Of a stretch of 64,000 bases of DNA, positions 1-12,381 are shown in pieces; position 1 is the stretch's first letter; each line of letters begins with the position of its first letter. This DNA is from Cephalopachus bancanus (taxonomy: Eukaryota > Chordata > Mammalia > Primates > Tarsiidae). Under the pieces are notes generated by a model. The model saw nothing but the letters and a program-made list of their open reading frames with translations, ran no database searches and was not told the origin of the DNA. The stretch lies in assembly GCA_027257055.1 (NCBI GenBank), contig JAPVLO010000384.1:310001-374000 (forward strand). The letters are read 5' to 3'. The position numbers and the translations under genes are program-made.

Positions 1-385
1 CTGACTCTAGAAAGGAGGGGAGGGGACAACCACCCCTGTGATGGGTGCAGGAGACTTCAAGGGCCAAATGCCCAGGAAGGAAACTTGGAGAGTCCACAAG
101 GCAGGGGCTTCAAGGCAAACCACCCAAACTAGGGTAGCTACCCTAACGAGGCACAGCTACCCTCAAGACATTGGCTGCCCCGTTGGGAGCTGCAGGGGGA
201 GCCCAGGCAGCAGGAGAAAAGAGCATGTCACCAGGAAGACTCACGGGCACCCCTCTCACCAGGGGCCCGGTAGGGAGACAGCAAAAGAGAACACAGGCAG
301 GATGGCAGGGTGGCTTTGCAGCATGTCCACGTTGCAATTGGTTCTCTCTTGAAAGTCCCAATTATTTTTTAACAAGTGGCTCTGT
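1..385. other. Unassigned single-copy DNA
   Basis: I see no repeat, RNA gene or recognisable exon. The moderately GC-rich sequence is open for short stretches in several frames on both strands, which fits chance rather than coding. Confidence 0.5.
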
Positions 386-668
386 GTTTTCTTTTCTTTC
401 ACTCTGTTACCCAGGGTGGAGGGCAGTGGCACTCTCGTGGCCACTGCAGACTTGACCTGATGGACTCAGGTAATCCTTCCACCTCAGCCTTTCAAATAGC
501 CAGAACTACAGGTGCGTGCCACCACGCCTGGCTAATTTTTTGATTTATTGTAGAGATGAGGTCTCGTCAAGTTGCCCGGGCTGGTCTCGAACCCGTGGGC
601 TCAGGCAATCCTCTCGCCTTGGCCTCCCAAAGTGCTGGGATTATGGGTGTGAGCCACCGCGCCTGGCA
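386..668 (-). mobile_element. Alu: Alu dimer, antisense
   Basis: The antisense right arm begins after a T-rich tail and the left arm ends at the complement of the Alu head (GAGCCACCGCGCCTGGC). The linker reads TTGATTTATTGTAGAGATGAGG, the diagnostic form of this genome's Alus. It is somewhat diverged and I could not identify a clean target-site duplication. Confidence 0.93.
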
Positions 669-1206
669 GCCTTGCATTTTCATTGGACCTGCTAAATGAG
701 GCAGCCAGTCCCAACAGCAGCAGGGATGCTGGGCGTGCTCCCCCCCTGCTACTCCAGAAGACAACCGTGTTAACAAACGTCCCTCCCACGCCCACCCTGG
801 ATGCGAGTTCACCCCACCCCAGACACAGGGGCGGAGCGCCTGGGAGGAGAGAAAGCGTGGAGGACTAAATTGAATTCTGATTTGGGCTGCTGCACTATGC
901 ATGCTGAATAGAGCTGGAAACAATCACAGACGCAACTGAAATCAACAGGAAGGAGCCAGAGGAGCTCTCCACCTCTGGCAGGGGACTGCCAGGAAGGAGT
1001 GTGGGAGGGGTAACTGAAAAGCAAAGTTGACTCTCAAAAAGAAATCAAGTATTAGAACCGTGCCCTGGGTGCTATGGATGTCCTAACTCGGAAATGGAAT
1101 GCTGGTTACAGTTTTGCAAACTATCAAGTACTCCAGGTCTTCCACCTAAGTAAAGGAGCATCCTTTAAACTTCATCACTAGTCTTTCTGCTCTTCGAAAA
1201 AAAAAG
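669..1206. other. Unassigned single-copy DNA
   Basis: No repeat or gene was recognised. The stretch ends in an A-run just before the next Alu. Confidence 0.5.
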
Positions 1207-1522
1207 CGGCTGGGGCGGCGGCTCAGTCCTATAATCCCAGCATTTTGGGAGGCTGAGGTGAAAGGATTGCCTGAGCCCACAGGTTCAAGACCAGCCTGGG
1301 CAACTTGGTGAGACCTCATCTCTACAATAAATCAAAAAATTAGCCAGGCATGGTGGCGTGTGCCTGGAATTCCAGCTACTTGGAAGGCTGAGGTAGAAGG
1401 ATCGCCTGAGCCCAGCAGGTCGAGGCCACGGTGACTGGGAGCGTGCCACTGCACTCCAGCCTGGGTGACAGAGTAAGAGTCCAAAAAAAGAGAAAGAAAG
1501 AAAGAAAAAGAAAAGAAAGAAA
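1207..1522 (+). mobile_element. Alu: Alu dimer
   Basis: A full sense dimer with the CTCTACAATAAATC linker and a purine-rich tail of AAAG/GAAA units at about 1484-1522. The head is altered (GGGGCGGCGGCTCAGTCC). Confidence 0.95.
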
Positions 1523-1943
1523 TGAAATTCACATGGGGCCTGGAGGCAGTCAGAGGTCAGGACTGTCCAGCAATGAGATGACAGCGCAGTACCCCTCAGA
1601 TGAAACTGGGGGGCTTTGGGGAAGAGAGAACAAGCACCCACCGTCTTCCTCTGCCCTCTCCCTCCTTCTCACAGGTGCCTATCCTGGTTCCCTACAGGGA
1701 TCCTCTCCCATGCCTTTCACTGAAATTAGAACACAAGCCCGCTCTGCTTCAAAGGGTCCCCCATCCCTGATCTCTGAAGCGCGACCCAAGCCCAAACAGG
1801 ACCCCCACTCATCTCGAACTCTCCCTCTTCCAGAAGATCAGCATGATGCCAAGAAATGGCGCAGGTTGAATTTAAACCACACAGCATCCTCACGACCTTA
1901 GCTCAACATTGCTGGAGTCTTTGTGTGTCAATCTGTGAGTGAG
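1523..1943. other. Unassigned single-copy DNA
   Basis: A 156-codon open frame runs from the Alu tail into this stretch, but half of it is Alu and the rest has no recognisable domain. I see no repeat. Confidence 0.45.
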
Positions 1944-2595
1944 AAGAAAACAAAGTATTGAAGACCTGGTACCAGGATTTTTGGCATTGGGAATGTTATG
2001 AGGTATCTCCCAAGACCAGGGACTGGAAAAGCCTGTGAGACCCAGAAAAATCATCTGAACCAGGGGGGTGTCCAAGAGCATGCAGAGGGTTACACCTTTG
2101 GTCAAGGAATTTGTGAATTGCAAATGTCTAACAAGTCTCTTGCAGGAAAAAATCCCTCTGGGCCCAAACTCCCCAAGTTAGCCTAATCATCCCTCGGTGA
2201 CCCACGTGACACAGATAGACTTCCCCCCGCACCATGGCAGCAATCATGTGACTAACCCACCCATCTGCCTGCTGTCCATCACCTGACATCATCAGTACCT
2301 GTGCTTGCGTGCCCCTTTGTGATGACGTGGAGCAGACCACCGCCCAATCACCCTAATGGTATTCCCTCATCAAGGGGAATGGTTAAAAGGACTCAACCAC
2401 AAGCAGCTGGCAGCCATTGCCTTGCTAGACTCTGGTGTGGCCATGTGCTCTTTGAGCTATGGCTGTCACCATGCTTCCTGGCTTTGGCCCCCTCCCCTAC
2501 CTTGGGGAGGTGAATCTTCTCTCTCCCTTCTCTTTCGCTCTCTAATTTACTTTTAAATAAACTTTTTTTCTTTGAAAAAAAAAGAAAACAAAGTA
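1944..2595 (+). mobile_element. Retroposed retroviral 3' end (U3-R copy with poly(A))
   Basis: This insert of about 624 bp (1958-2581) is flanked by a perfect 14-bp direct repeat, AAGAAAACAAAGTA, at 1944-1957 and 2582-2595. Its 3' end is an A-run about 14 nt after an AATAAA signal (2556-2561). From about 2091 on it matches the LTR-like element at 23513-24169. A G-run at 2062-2068 followed by TG at 2069-2070 looks like a polypurine tract meeting the start of U3, so 1958-2068 would be retroviral sequence just upstream of the 3' LTR. The structure fits a 5'-truncated polyadenylated transcript ending in R that was copied into the genome by L1 machinery, like processed pseudogenes known for some other primate endogenous retroviruses. 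No viral gene is recognisable. The retroviral family is not identified. Confidence 0.72.
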
Positions 2596-3417
2596 GCCAG
2601 TTTTAAGACTGGTTTGGAGGAAAGCTGTCGTCAGGGATTTCTCACACCCTACCCCCAGCCTATTCTGTATCAAACAAGCCCTGGGAGGAGGGACCAGAAG
2701 AAATCTTAGGTACACTTGTTTTCTCCTCTCCCTCTTAACATACCTAATTCCTGAATCCTCCTTTTTCTACTAAGTGCCAGCTTCCTCTTTCACATCTCAG
2801 TCCAATATTCCTTTCCTGGAGAGCCCAGGGCTCACCGGTCACGCATATCTTGGCTCCCCTAACCTGGCATTGAGGGTGGGTGAGCAGGAGACCCAGAGTT
2901 GCACCAGCCTACCAGGGCTCACTCTGCAAGCCCAGGGCAGGGCTGCCCCAGCTTCCATGCCCAAGGAGAGGCCAGAGGGCTTGTTAACACCGATTGTCTG
3001 ATTTGGGGGGTGGGGGGGAGTTGAGAATTTGCATTTCTAACAAGTTCCTGGCTGGTGCTGATGCTGTCAGTCCCAGGACCACACATTGAGAAACAATGCT
3101 GCAGGACCAAGTAGGACTAAGTCAGGCCCAGAACATTGCAAAGAGGCCCCAGATTATCTGGCTATTTTAACCAACAACTCTCTTCCCATCCCCCAGTTAA
3201 ACTAGAATTACTTGGCTTGGCTGGACAATAATGACGTTAATGGCAATTGTTTACATAAACAGTTGACATGCCACATAATTATTCATCTCCTTCCTGTTGG
3301 AAGGTTTAGACTAGCAGGTTATGAAATGATGCTCTACAGAGCAAAACTTCTTTGCGGACGTGGTTTCTGTGTATACGTATGCTCACGTGCGTACGCGTGT
3401 GCTAATGAGGTTTTTAG
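2596..3417. other. Unassigned single-copy DNA
   Basis: No repeat or exon was recognised. A G-rich run lies at 3004-3020. Short open frames exist on both strands without a recognisable product. Confidence 0.5.
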
Positions 3418-3430
3418 AAATCAGCTTTTG

Positions 3431-3723
3431 GGTTGGGTGTGGTGGCTCAGCCTGTCATCCCAACACTTTGGAAGGCCAAGGCAAGAGGATTGCCAGAGCC
3501 CGCGGGTTCGAGACCAGCCCGTGCAACTTGGAGAGACCTCGTCTCTACAATAAATCACAAAAACTAGCCAGACATGGTGGCGTGCGCCTGTAGTTCCAGC
3601 TACTTGGAAGGCTGAGGCAGAAGGATCACCTAAGTCCAGCAGGTGGAGGCTGCGGTGGCCATGAGTGTGCCACTGCACTCCAGCCTGGGTGACAAGAGTG
3701 AGATTCCAACTAAAAAAAAAAAA
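3431..3723 (+). mobile_element. Alu: Alu dimer, first of a head-to-tail pair
   Basis: A full sense dimer with poly(A). Its target-site duplication AAATCAGCTTTTG is perfect at 3418-3430 and 3724-3736. The right copy of the duplication directly abuts the next Alu. Confidence 0.96.
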
Positions 3724-3736
3724 AAATCAGCTTTTG

Positions 3737-4115
3737 GCCAGGCTCGGTGGCTCCAGCCTGTAATCACAGCACTTTGGGAGGCCAAGGTGAGAGGATTACC
3801 TGAGCCCACAGGTTCGAGGACAGTCTGGGCAACTTGGCAAGACCTCATCTCTACAATAAATAAATAAATATATATTATATATACATATATAATTTTATAT
3901 ATATATAATTAACCGGGTGTGGTTAACCGGGGCTGTAGTTCCAGCTACTTGGAAGGCTGAGGCGGAAGGATCACCTAAACCCAGCAGGTCGATGCTGGGG
4001 TGACTGTGAGCATGTCACTGCACTCCAGCCTGGGTGACAGAGTGAGACTCTACCTCAAAAAATAAAATAAAATATAAAATTAAAATAAAATGAAATAAAA
4101 ATAAAATAATAAAAT
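3737..4115 (+). mobile_element. Alu: Alu dimer with expanded TA-rich linker
   Basis: A sense Alu whose usual linker (ACAATAAATC) has become a TAAA/TA-rich microsatellite at about 3857-3910, making the element longer than normal. Part of the right-arm head is rearranged (GTGTGGTTAACCGGGG). The tail is a long AAAAT-type run to about 4115. Confidence 0.93.
3857..3910. repeat. TA-rich microsatellite in Alu linker
   Basis: Mixed (TAAA)n and (TA)n units lie between the two Alu arms and replace the ordinary linker. Confidence 0.9.
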
Positions 4116-5230
4116 TCAGTTTTCACAAATAATCTATTTAGATTTTATTGAAAAGCATCAGAAGATCTGGTCCTCTGGGCCACAGTCCCCTACAGGGACA
4201 CTTAGCTGGAGTTGAGTGGTGGCTCACCCATTTAGAGAGGGCGTTCACTCGCTAGTTCACTACAGTTCTGTCTGTCGTCATTACCTCTTGGTCACTGAGA
4301 CCAAGAGCCGATTGCCAGGGCTCACGTGTGTTTGTTCCTACATCCACGCTATGGTTTTCTTATTGTAGAGAAATTCATCTCTGTAACCTTGGGGGGAACA
4401 AAAGCTACACCAGAAGTTTCATGTTTCACTAAGAAAGGAAAACCTATTTAACTCCAAGGAGGTTAAGACACAGGGAGTCTGCCAGCTTCACCTGTTGAAG
4501 ATCCATCTGTCCTCTGAAAGCATCTGAGTTTGGGTCCAATCTGGACAGGACTGGATGGCACAGAAATGCACGAGCGAGGGGGTGGAAGTGAGAGGCAGAC
4601 AATTGTGCAGGATGGTCAGAGAAGCCTCCTGGAGAGGAACTGTCTGTCTGGAAGGAAGAGGCTGCACCCCGTCCACAAGCTTGACCAAAGCTCAAGGTTG
4701 CTTTCCACCAAGGGGAGAGGAAACGTGTGCACGGGGGTGGGCTGTGTTTCTCAGAAGGCCTCCCCGGGCACGCAGCCAAAGCTGAGGCCCCTTGGAGGTA
4801 CAAAGAGAATAGTAAATAGGAAAGGCGTGAGCCCAAGCGGAGGCCCAGCAGGAAGGTTCTGGGAGAGGCCTGATGGTGCAGGAGGCAGGGAGGGGACATA
4901 GGGACTTCTGAGCAGTCACTGTAGGCCTTCAAGGCAGCTTAGGGAGGTAGCGGGAGAGCTTACATACACCTTGGGGACCTCCTCATAAATTGACCTGGAG
5001 GGAGGTGGGCAGGATTCTGCAGTAGTTTGGGTAGAAATGGCGATGTAGAAGCACCACACTGACCTTCCATTATGACCTTCAGGCTTTCTCAGCCAGAAAA
5101 CTGTGGGTCACACCTTACTCCACAAACATTTTTTGTATACCACTGTGTTGGATAACAGGCACACTAGCACCACGTTGGATGCAAAACACACAAAAAATAC
5201 GCTTTGCTCTCCTCAAGAACGTTATAGTCA
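4116..5230. other. Unassigned single-copy DNA, GC-richer in the middle
   Basis: The minus strand has a 162-codon open frame (4444-4932), and the plus strand is also open for 123 codons at 4530-4901. Both lack a recognisable domain. Simultaneous openness of both strands suggests low stop density from base composition rather than a gene. No repeats were seen. Confidence 0.5.
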
Positions 5231-5524
5231 GCCGGGTGTGGTGGCTCACACCTGTAATCCCAGGACTTTAGGAAGCGGAGGCGAGAGCATTGCCCGAGCC
5301 CAGGGGTTCGAGAGCAGCCAGGGCAGCTTGGCGGGACCCTGTCTCTGAAATAAATTAAAAAAAAATTAGCTGTGTGTGGCAGTGCATGCCTGTTGCTCCA
5401 GCTACTTGGAAGGCTGAGGCCAAGGGAACGCCTGAGCCCAGCAGGTCAAGGCTGCGGTGGCCACGAGCGTGCCGCTGCCCTCCAGCCTAGGCGACAGAGT
5501 GAGACTCCAACTCAAAAAAAAAAA
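5231..5524 (+). mobile_element. Alu: Alu dimer
   Basis: A sense dimer with an 11-A tail. GTTATA flanks it on both sides (before 5231 and from 5525), a probable short target-site duplication. Confidence 0.95.
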
Positions 5525-7208
5525 GTTATAATCTAAATTTTTTTGGTAATTCAATTCATCAATAAAAGGGTAGTCTTTATCCCAACATATGTATATTTAT
5601 TTATACAACATACATAAAAACAAAAAAGACAAAATAATTAAGTAATTATAAATAATATTATATATATAGTATGTTTACATCACAAATAAATATAATGAAA
5701 GCTCACACCCCCAAGACTTCTCATGTGAAGACTGGTCTACAGGACAAACATTTAAACAGATTTAAAAGATAAAAAGATCACATGAAACTGGAAACGTGCG
5801 AAGACCAATGGCCGTAGATCAGGACAGAGGAGCAAGCTCTGAGGACTCAGATGATGGTTCTCCAGCTGGGCCCTGAGGGTTGTCAGCAGCTTGATGGGGA
5901 CCTGGGTGGGTCACCTTGGAGGACAAGCCCCGCGAAATAGCAAAGACACATACCGCAAACACAGCAGACTGACTCGGACAGGCTGCATGCCACAAGAAGT
6001 CTACACTCTGCGTTTGCGTGTTCGGCCTTCAGTCTGCCCCTCATGTGACACTGTTATCCTTTTACATCAGGGAAAAAAAAAGCGAGACTTGGTGGTAGCC
6101 ATGGTAACCAAACACTGGGAGCTAGGGCAGAGGAAAGGTCAAAGAATGTTCTGTAGTTCCACATCAAGAAAGTACAAAACATAGGTTATTTTTAATTTTG
6201 GCCGCGTTCCTGTAATTTTTAATGTCTAAAAATTAAGATGCACATAAATAGTAAAGTCTGTTTCCCTGTAGCCATGAGAAAAAATAAAATACTTTCCCAG
6301 TAATTTAATACCACCTTCTTATTTTGTTGACATTTTATTTTCATCCACTGCCATTCAAGCCAACAAAAATGCCCAAAGTGAGTATGTCCCAAACTCGTAA
6401 CCAGGGAGGGTGTCCTTTACCCTCCCCATGTTTTCTGTTCACCCTGTCCTGTTCTTAGCATACTAGCGGGAAACACCATTCTCAGGACACAATGAAGAAC
6501 TAGCCCCTGCTAGGAGGGAGGGCGTGTGCTTGCCTTCCGTTGTCTGTATTCTCTCATCAAATGACACCTCCGCCAAGGACAAAAATTTGCCAGGCAGCTG
6601 GCACACCAGAGTGAGGGTGTGGCATAGCCTGTGAACAAAGGACTTTCCCCATACTGGACACAGCCAGCTGTCCTAAGCAGAGAATGAGCCTGCAGTTGGA
6701 CTATTCCGGGCCAGTTGAGGCCATGAGTCCAAACACCCTTCTGTCCTCTCTACACTTCTGCTCTGCAGTAATGTGTGCAAAGACTAGCGCAAGGACAAGA
6801 AATATAAACGAGAAAAAACCAGAACATCAAAGCTCAGTAGATAAAAGGAATGCTTTTGAAAAATCTCTTACAATACCCGATGCAAAAAAAAAAAAAAAAT
6901 TGGCATATGTGAATTGAGTAAAAATAGAGTTTCTCTTCTAGATTATAAATAGCTGGATACTGCTTGAACAAGAGTCTTATCCAAAACTATAGACTTGGGA
7001 GTTTTCTGTTTCTTTAGAGATTTCACTTAGATTCAAAGCCAATTATGCCCTATATTTGCTCTACTGTTTCAATTTTACCAAAACAATTCCACCGCTTTCA
7101 TTAAATAGTTTTGTTATTTGCATACTTGTAAAGCCTACATATGACTGTACCTTTGAGAAGCAAATTTTAGAATAAAACTTTCCTTGTCACTTTATAATAT
7201 ATTGCTCA
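5525..7208. other. Unassigned, partly AT-rich single-copy DNA
   Basis: About 5540-5700 is strongly AT-rich. The rest is ordinary single-copy sequence with a 14-A run near 6884. I recognise no exon and no clear repeat; old diverged elements could be missed by eye. Confidence 0.5.
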
Positions 7209-7533
7209 GGCCGGGCTCAGTGGCTCAACCTGTCATCCCAGCACTTTGGGAGGCCGAGGCAAGTGGATTGCCTGAGCCCGCGGGTTTGAGACCCGCCCGG
7301 GCAACTTGGTGAGACCTTGTCTCTACAATAAATCACAAAATTATCCGGGCGTGGTGGTGCATGCCTGTAGTTCCAGTTATTTGGAAGGCTGAGGCCGAAA
7401 GATCGCCAGAGCCCAGCAGGTCGATGCTGAGGTGGCCGTGAGCGTGCCACTGCACTCTAGCTTGGGCAACAGAGTGAGACTCCAAAAAACCAAAAAACAA
7501 ACAACAACAACAACAACAACAACAACAAAAAAA
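7209..7533 (+). mobile_element. Alu: Alu dimer with (CAA)n tail
   Basis: A full sense dimer. The tail has turned into (CAA)n and then runs into a (TA)n tract. Confidence 0.95.
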
Positions 7534-7552
7534 ATATATATATATATATATG
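7496..7552. repeat. (CAA)n-(TA)n microsatellite from Alu tail
   Basis: About nine CAA units are followed by an A-run and about nine TA units. Confidence 0.9.
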
Positions 7553-8279
7553 TATAGCTCAAAATGAAGTTTGAAGGTAGAATTGATTTAACTGTCATCT
7601 GTGAAATTATTTTCAAGGTCTACTTAATTATTTATAGTCAATATATACTTACTGAGTGATTTCAAAGTGCCAGGCACTTGTTAAAGAAAAGAACAGTACA
7701 CGGTTTGTGCCAAGGCCTCCTCACTTGTGAAATTGTTCCAAGTGAACAGATAAGCCACTGAGGTAGCTGGAGGAACCAGTGAGGTCTTTCGCCGGTGCTA
7801 GCTGCCTGAGCAAGGAAGTTATTTCCAAGCCAACTCTCACTTTAGCTTATTATTCTAAAATGTTGACATTTCTTTCACAAAGTAATTCCACAAAAATGTT
7901 CTAGCGCCCCTTCTGTGGGCGTGGTAGTGTAGGTTTTGTCCACAATGGCTCAAAGAGAGTGAATTTTTAATGTGGCTTTTTAAAAAACCGAAAAAGTCTT
8001 CTGTATCCTGGCTTTAAAAAAAAACAAAGAAACCAAATTTGTATCTTATGTCCAATGGCAGTTCAGAGGTCCCTACAACTTTGTCCACTTATCTTCAGAA
8101 GAGGATTTTAAATTTATTGGCAATTTCTTTGATTTTTAAAAAAATCTTGAAGTACAAATGAATGGGTAAATTATTGTGAGGGGCTTAACTGATAGTTAAA
8201 TCATGTCTGATTCAACCCAGATTCCACATTTTTGTGCCTCTGCTGTTTCACAGAATAAGAGCGTAAAATCAGTTTCTCA
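7553..8279. other. Unassigned single-copy DNA
   Basis: Nothing definite. The stretch near 7640-7690 (TACTTACTGAGTG, GTGCCAGGCAC) is reminiscent of the 3' end of ancient SINE/LINE elements but is too short to call. Confidence 0.45.
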
Positions 8280-8571
8280 GGCCAGGCATAGTGGCTCAAG
8301 TCTGTAATCCCAGCACTTGGGGAGGCCAAGGTGAGAGGATTGCCTGAGCCCATGGGTTCGAGAACAGGCTGGGCAACTTGGCAAGACCTCGTCTCTACAA
8401 TACATCAAAAAAGTAGCTGGGTGTGGTGGCGTGCACCTGTAGTTCCAGCTACTTGGAAGGCTGAGGTGGAAGGATTGCCTGAGCCCAGCAGATCGACGCT
8501 GAGGTGGCCATGAGCATGCCACTGCACTCCAGTCTGGGTGACAGAGTGAGACTCCAACTCGAGACAAGAAA
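8280..8571 (+). mobile_element. Alu: Alu dimer
   Basis: A full sense dimer. Near-matching flanks (AAAATCAGTTTC and AAAATCAACTTC) are the likely target-site duplication. Confidence 0.95.
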
Positions 8572-11500
8572 AAAATCAACTTCCCTGGAATACAGCGACC
8601 CCAGACACTACTCCCATCCACAACTGGGGACCAAGTGGCTCTTCTCAGAGACTCTCACTCATCCCTCTCCAGGAGTCCTCGGGTGGGGGAGGGATGCATA
8701 ACTGTGCTCCTGAACACTGTCCCAACGGTGGATGCCCCCAAATTGGGAGGAGTGTGGCTCCTGAGTTCCCGCTGGGGACAGGAGATGAAGTCCTCAGGCT
8801 GACGGTGGGGACGAGGGCATCGCAGAGTCCCGAGAATCCTCAACGGCTTGGAGAACACACTCGTGTCCCCTAGCAACATATATTGCGTGGCACTCTAAAG
8901 GGTTGTTCATGGAGATTATGGGACCTATCTTTTGATGATGATGCAGGAGGAGAGAATTCATCTGTTTCTAACTCACTGTGTGTGTGTGACAATATGTCAG
9001 AATTCTGTGGAAACTATACTGGACACGGGAAGAAACCCTTTGGGCGTATGTCAAGAAAAACAAAGGGCAGTGATGCGCTGGTCAGCCAGCTCTCCAGAAA
9101 AAGAAAAAGGAAAAAGAAGCCTTGAAGGGTGACATCTGCATATTTCCATGGTGCAAATACCCCATCGTGGCCAATTTTGAGCTCCCGGCATGATGTCCCT
9201 GAATGCAGAGTTCAGAGGAGCCGAGCCTGTTGGATCCCGAGAAAGGATGGAAGAACTCCTCTGACCTTGACTTCTTGCACTTCCTCATCCTTGTAGATTG
9301 AATCAGGTCAGAGAAAATCCCCTGCCTTCCTCAGTGAAACACTGTGAAGATGGAACTTAGAAAGGCAGACGGACCAGATAAAGCTGTACCCCTCACTGTG
9401 CCACTCACCTAACCCCCTCTGTCTGATGAGAAACTGCCCAACTTCAGTCCACAGGTGAGCACAGAGAAGGAAAGAGCCAGAAGGAACCATCTATCTTCTC
9501 GAAGTCGGTGACAATAAGCTAAGCAGAAAATATGGGAGTTTTTATGGACAAACTTAAAATGAACGGCCTCTGTAAAGAAAACAAGCTGGATTTTGAACTG
9601 CTGTCAATGTTTTGTTCTTGTTTTCCTTTCTTTTATTAGAAATAAAGCTTAGTTCATAAGAACACTGGCTTTCTCGTCTTCCTCACACTCCTGATTTCAG
9701 GAATCTTCTTGGCCAGAGAAGCCCCCTGGGAGAGCCCGGGTCTGGGATATTTCGGTCACAGATACTGATGTGTTGATACAGTCAGAGATTTCTCCCCGCT
9801 CACTATGAGGTAACTGCTTCTAGTGCGGTCCAAAAAGATGATGTCAAAGATATATGCAAACAAACGGTGACCCTGAAGACATCTAATGCCTCTCTAAATG
9901 GAGCAGGCAAAGCCGTGCTCAGTGGTCAGGGTGCTTCATGATCTGCCGAGAACATGTTTGAGCTGGAGAAGAACAGTTGTCAAGAACCAAGAATTAGTCA
10001 TTAGTCATCTTGGCTGAAAGATTAACTGGGAATTCCAAAGAAATTAACTGCTCACTGGACACTCCAAAGAAATGAACTGCTTGCTTTGTGCCTAGCTTCT
10101 GCAATTAAGGTAGGAAATCATTAGCTGTTGTCTTTTTTATATGGATAAGCCATGAGGTTTCGTGAATTAATTTATTGATAAGAAAGATTTTAGAGCCAGG
10201 GCCTGTGTATCATGGCTGTCTTAGCCATATTGCTTTGTAGCGATTCCCGTTCTATCTCTGGAACATTCTACAACTGCAGCACAGTGAACGTTGAAAGGCA
10301 CCCCGTTTTACAGTCACAGACTTCAGGATAAGCTTCTTCCAGCTGTGCATAGTTGAATGCCCACTAGCGAATCCTTTAGGGCAGGAAATATTAGTCAAGA
10401 GGGCTAATACTTCATCACTGGTCCTATATAAATAGCAAAGCTATATACAATATGGTGCTATGATTTTTTGTCATTCACTGAGCCATAGCATCAACCCAAC
10501 ATCTGGACTTCACACATAGGAACAAGGCTATTCACAGCAACTGATGAGTATATGTGGTTGGGGACTTTGTTTTTCTCTTCTTACCCTCCTTTATTTCACA
10601 GGGTATTGATTAGAAATTTTTAGTAATTTAACCCAAGTAAGGTATAACAATGGAAACAGAAATTAGACTTATTTTTGTCTGCATAATGCAGCTTTAATGT
10701 ACTTACCATTTCTTTCATCCCACAAGAACATAAACGGCTTTAGGGCAAAAAGCGTCTAATTCACTTTGGTAACCTCTGCCACACTTAGCACAGGGTTAAC
10801 AGATAATGCCCAAGCAATTTATCTCTGTATAATTGGACTGGGCTCAGAAAAAAAAAAAAGGCAGCATATGGGAAAATGCAGCAGACATCAGCATATTCTA
10901 CTTGAGGTCCTGAAAAAGGCGGCCTTGTTCTGACTCAAATAAATTAAAGAATGCAAAAAATGTGGACTGATCTTTCAAAAGTCCTCAGAATCATAAGGCC
11001 CCTCCCTGAATGCAACTTGTAGAAACAACATCCTGGGTTCTTTATCAAGATGAAATTACAGAATTTCCCAGAAATTACAGAGCAATCAGGAAAACCGAAA
11101 TGTGACTAAAAGTGTAAGCAACTAGATAAATTTTGAATGACTCCAGTAGGAAAGACTAAGCTCTGCCAGAGATGGGGGTTATGAACAGAATGCTGATCAA
11201 TTTGTTAGGCCAAAATTTCACTCTCCCTAAATGACCTCTAATGAAATGGTCTCCAGATCTTTGAATTCTACCTTTAGCATGTTAGCACAGAGGTCTAGTA
11301 TTATAGCACTCTCCCCAGTCTGTTGAGACAAGGAAATCTAAGTTGCTAAAAGGACTGAGGAAAGGTTAAATGGATAGTAAACAAATATGGTCATGACTGG
11401 AGTGTGCAAACCCATGTTCTCTGTTCCTTTGAGTACAGAACAATGTCACCATCTTCACAGTCACTTCTGTCCCTTTCAAAGGCAGAGCAGCCTGTGGGGT

Positions 11501-11577
11501 GTTGAGAGAACAGGGAGGCAAGCTACTAAGGGAAGCCAATAGATTATACTCAACACACACCACAGACACTACCATAG
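8572..11577. other. Unassigned single-copy DNA
   Basis: About 3 kb contain no Alu or L1. One L2-like tail is listed separately (10725-10825). An AATAAA follows a T-rich stretch near 9640-9655 and may mark the end of an old, unidentified element. No exon is recognisable; the longest open frames are about 80 codons. Confidence 0.5.
10725..10825 (+). mobile_element. L2: Possible L2 3' end relic
   Basis: Word order resembles the L2 3' region: a pyrimidine-rich start, an AACATAAACGGCTTTAGGGCA segment, then CTTAGCACAGGGTTAACAG. It is highly diverged, so confidence is low. Confidence 0.35.
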
Positions 11578-12381
11578 GAAAAACAAATAATTAAAAGATA
11601 AATCCCTGTAATAGAACAACACAAACTGTCACCCCACTAACAGCAACTTCAACAGATACAAAATAACAAAACAAAAAAGAAAAATAAAAGGGGCTGCCCT
11701 CAAAGATCAGAAACAACCAGTGAATAAAACACTGGAAATCCCCAAAGCCAAAATGATTAATCACCAGCAAAGGGCCCCCTAAGATCCCAAGTAACGGAAC
11801 CTATTCAGAATGTCTGTCCCTGATGACATAGAATTCAATGGCAAAAAGACTCAATGAGATCCAGGAAACAGTAGCCACCCAAGTTAATCAGGCTATGAAA
11901 ACAGTACAGGAAGTAAAAGCTGACCTGGCCATCTTAAAAAAGAACCAAATGAGAATTTTGAAGATGAAGAATTCTCTCCTGGAATTTCAAAACACAATAG
12001 TAAGCCTCAACAGTAAAATTGACCAGAGTAAAGAATCTCAGAGTTTGAAGATCAAATCATTGAATTAACCCAGTTTGACAAAAATAAGGAGAAAATATTT
12101 AGAAAAAAAAATGTACAAAGCCTGCGAGAGGGTCTGGAATTATGTAAAGAGATCAAACTTATGGTTAATTGGCATTCCTGAGGGAGAAAGGGAAAATGAA
12201 GACACACTGGAACAAACTTTTCAAGATGTTATCCAAAAAAATTTCCCCTATCTCACTAGAGAGAGGCTATGCAGACACAAGCAATTCCGAGAACTTTGTG
12301 AGGTATTATATGAAAAGACTGTTCCGAAGACACATGATAATCAGACTTGCCAAGGTAAGCATAAAAGAAAAAAAAGGCAGC

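Noticed and set aside
4444..4932. A 162-codon minus-strand open frame in single-copy DNA
   Set aside because: No domain, signal peptide or conserved motif is visible, and the plus strand is also open over much of the same DNA, which suggests base composition rather than coding.
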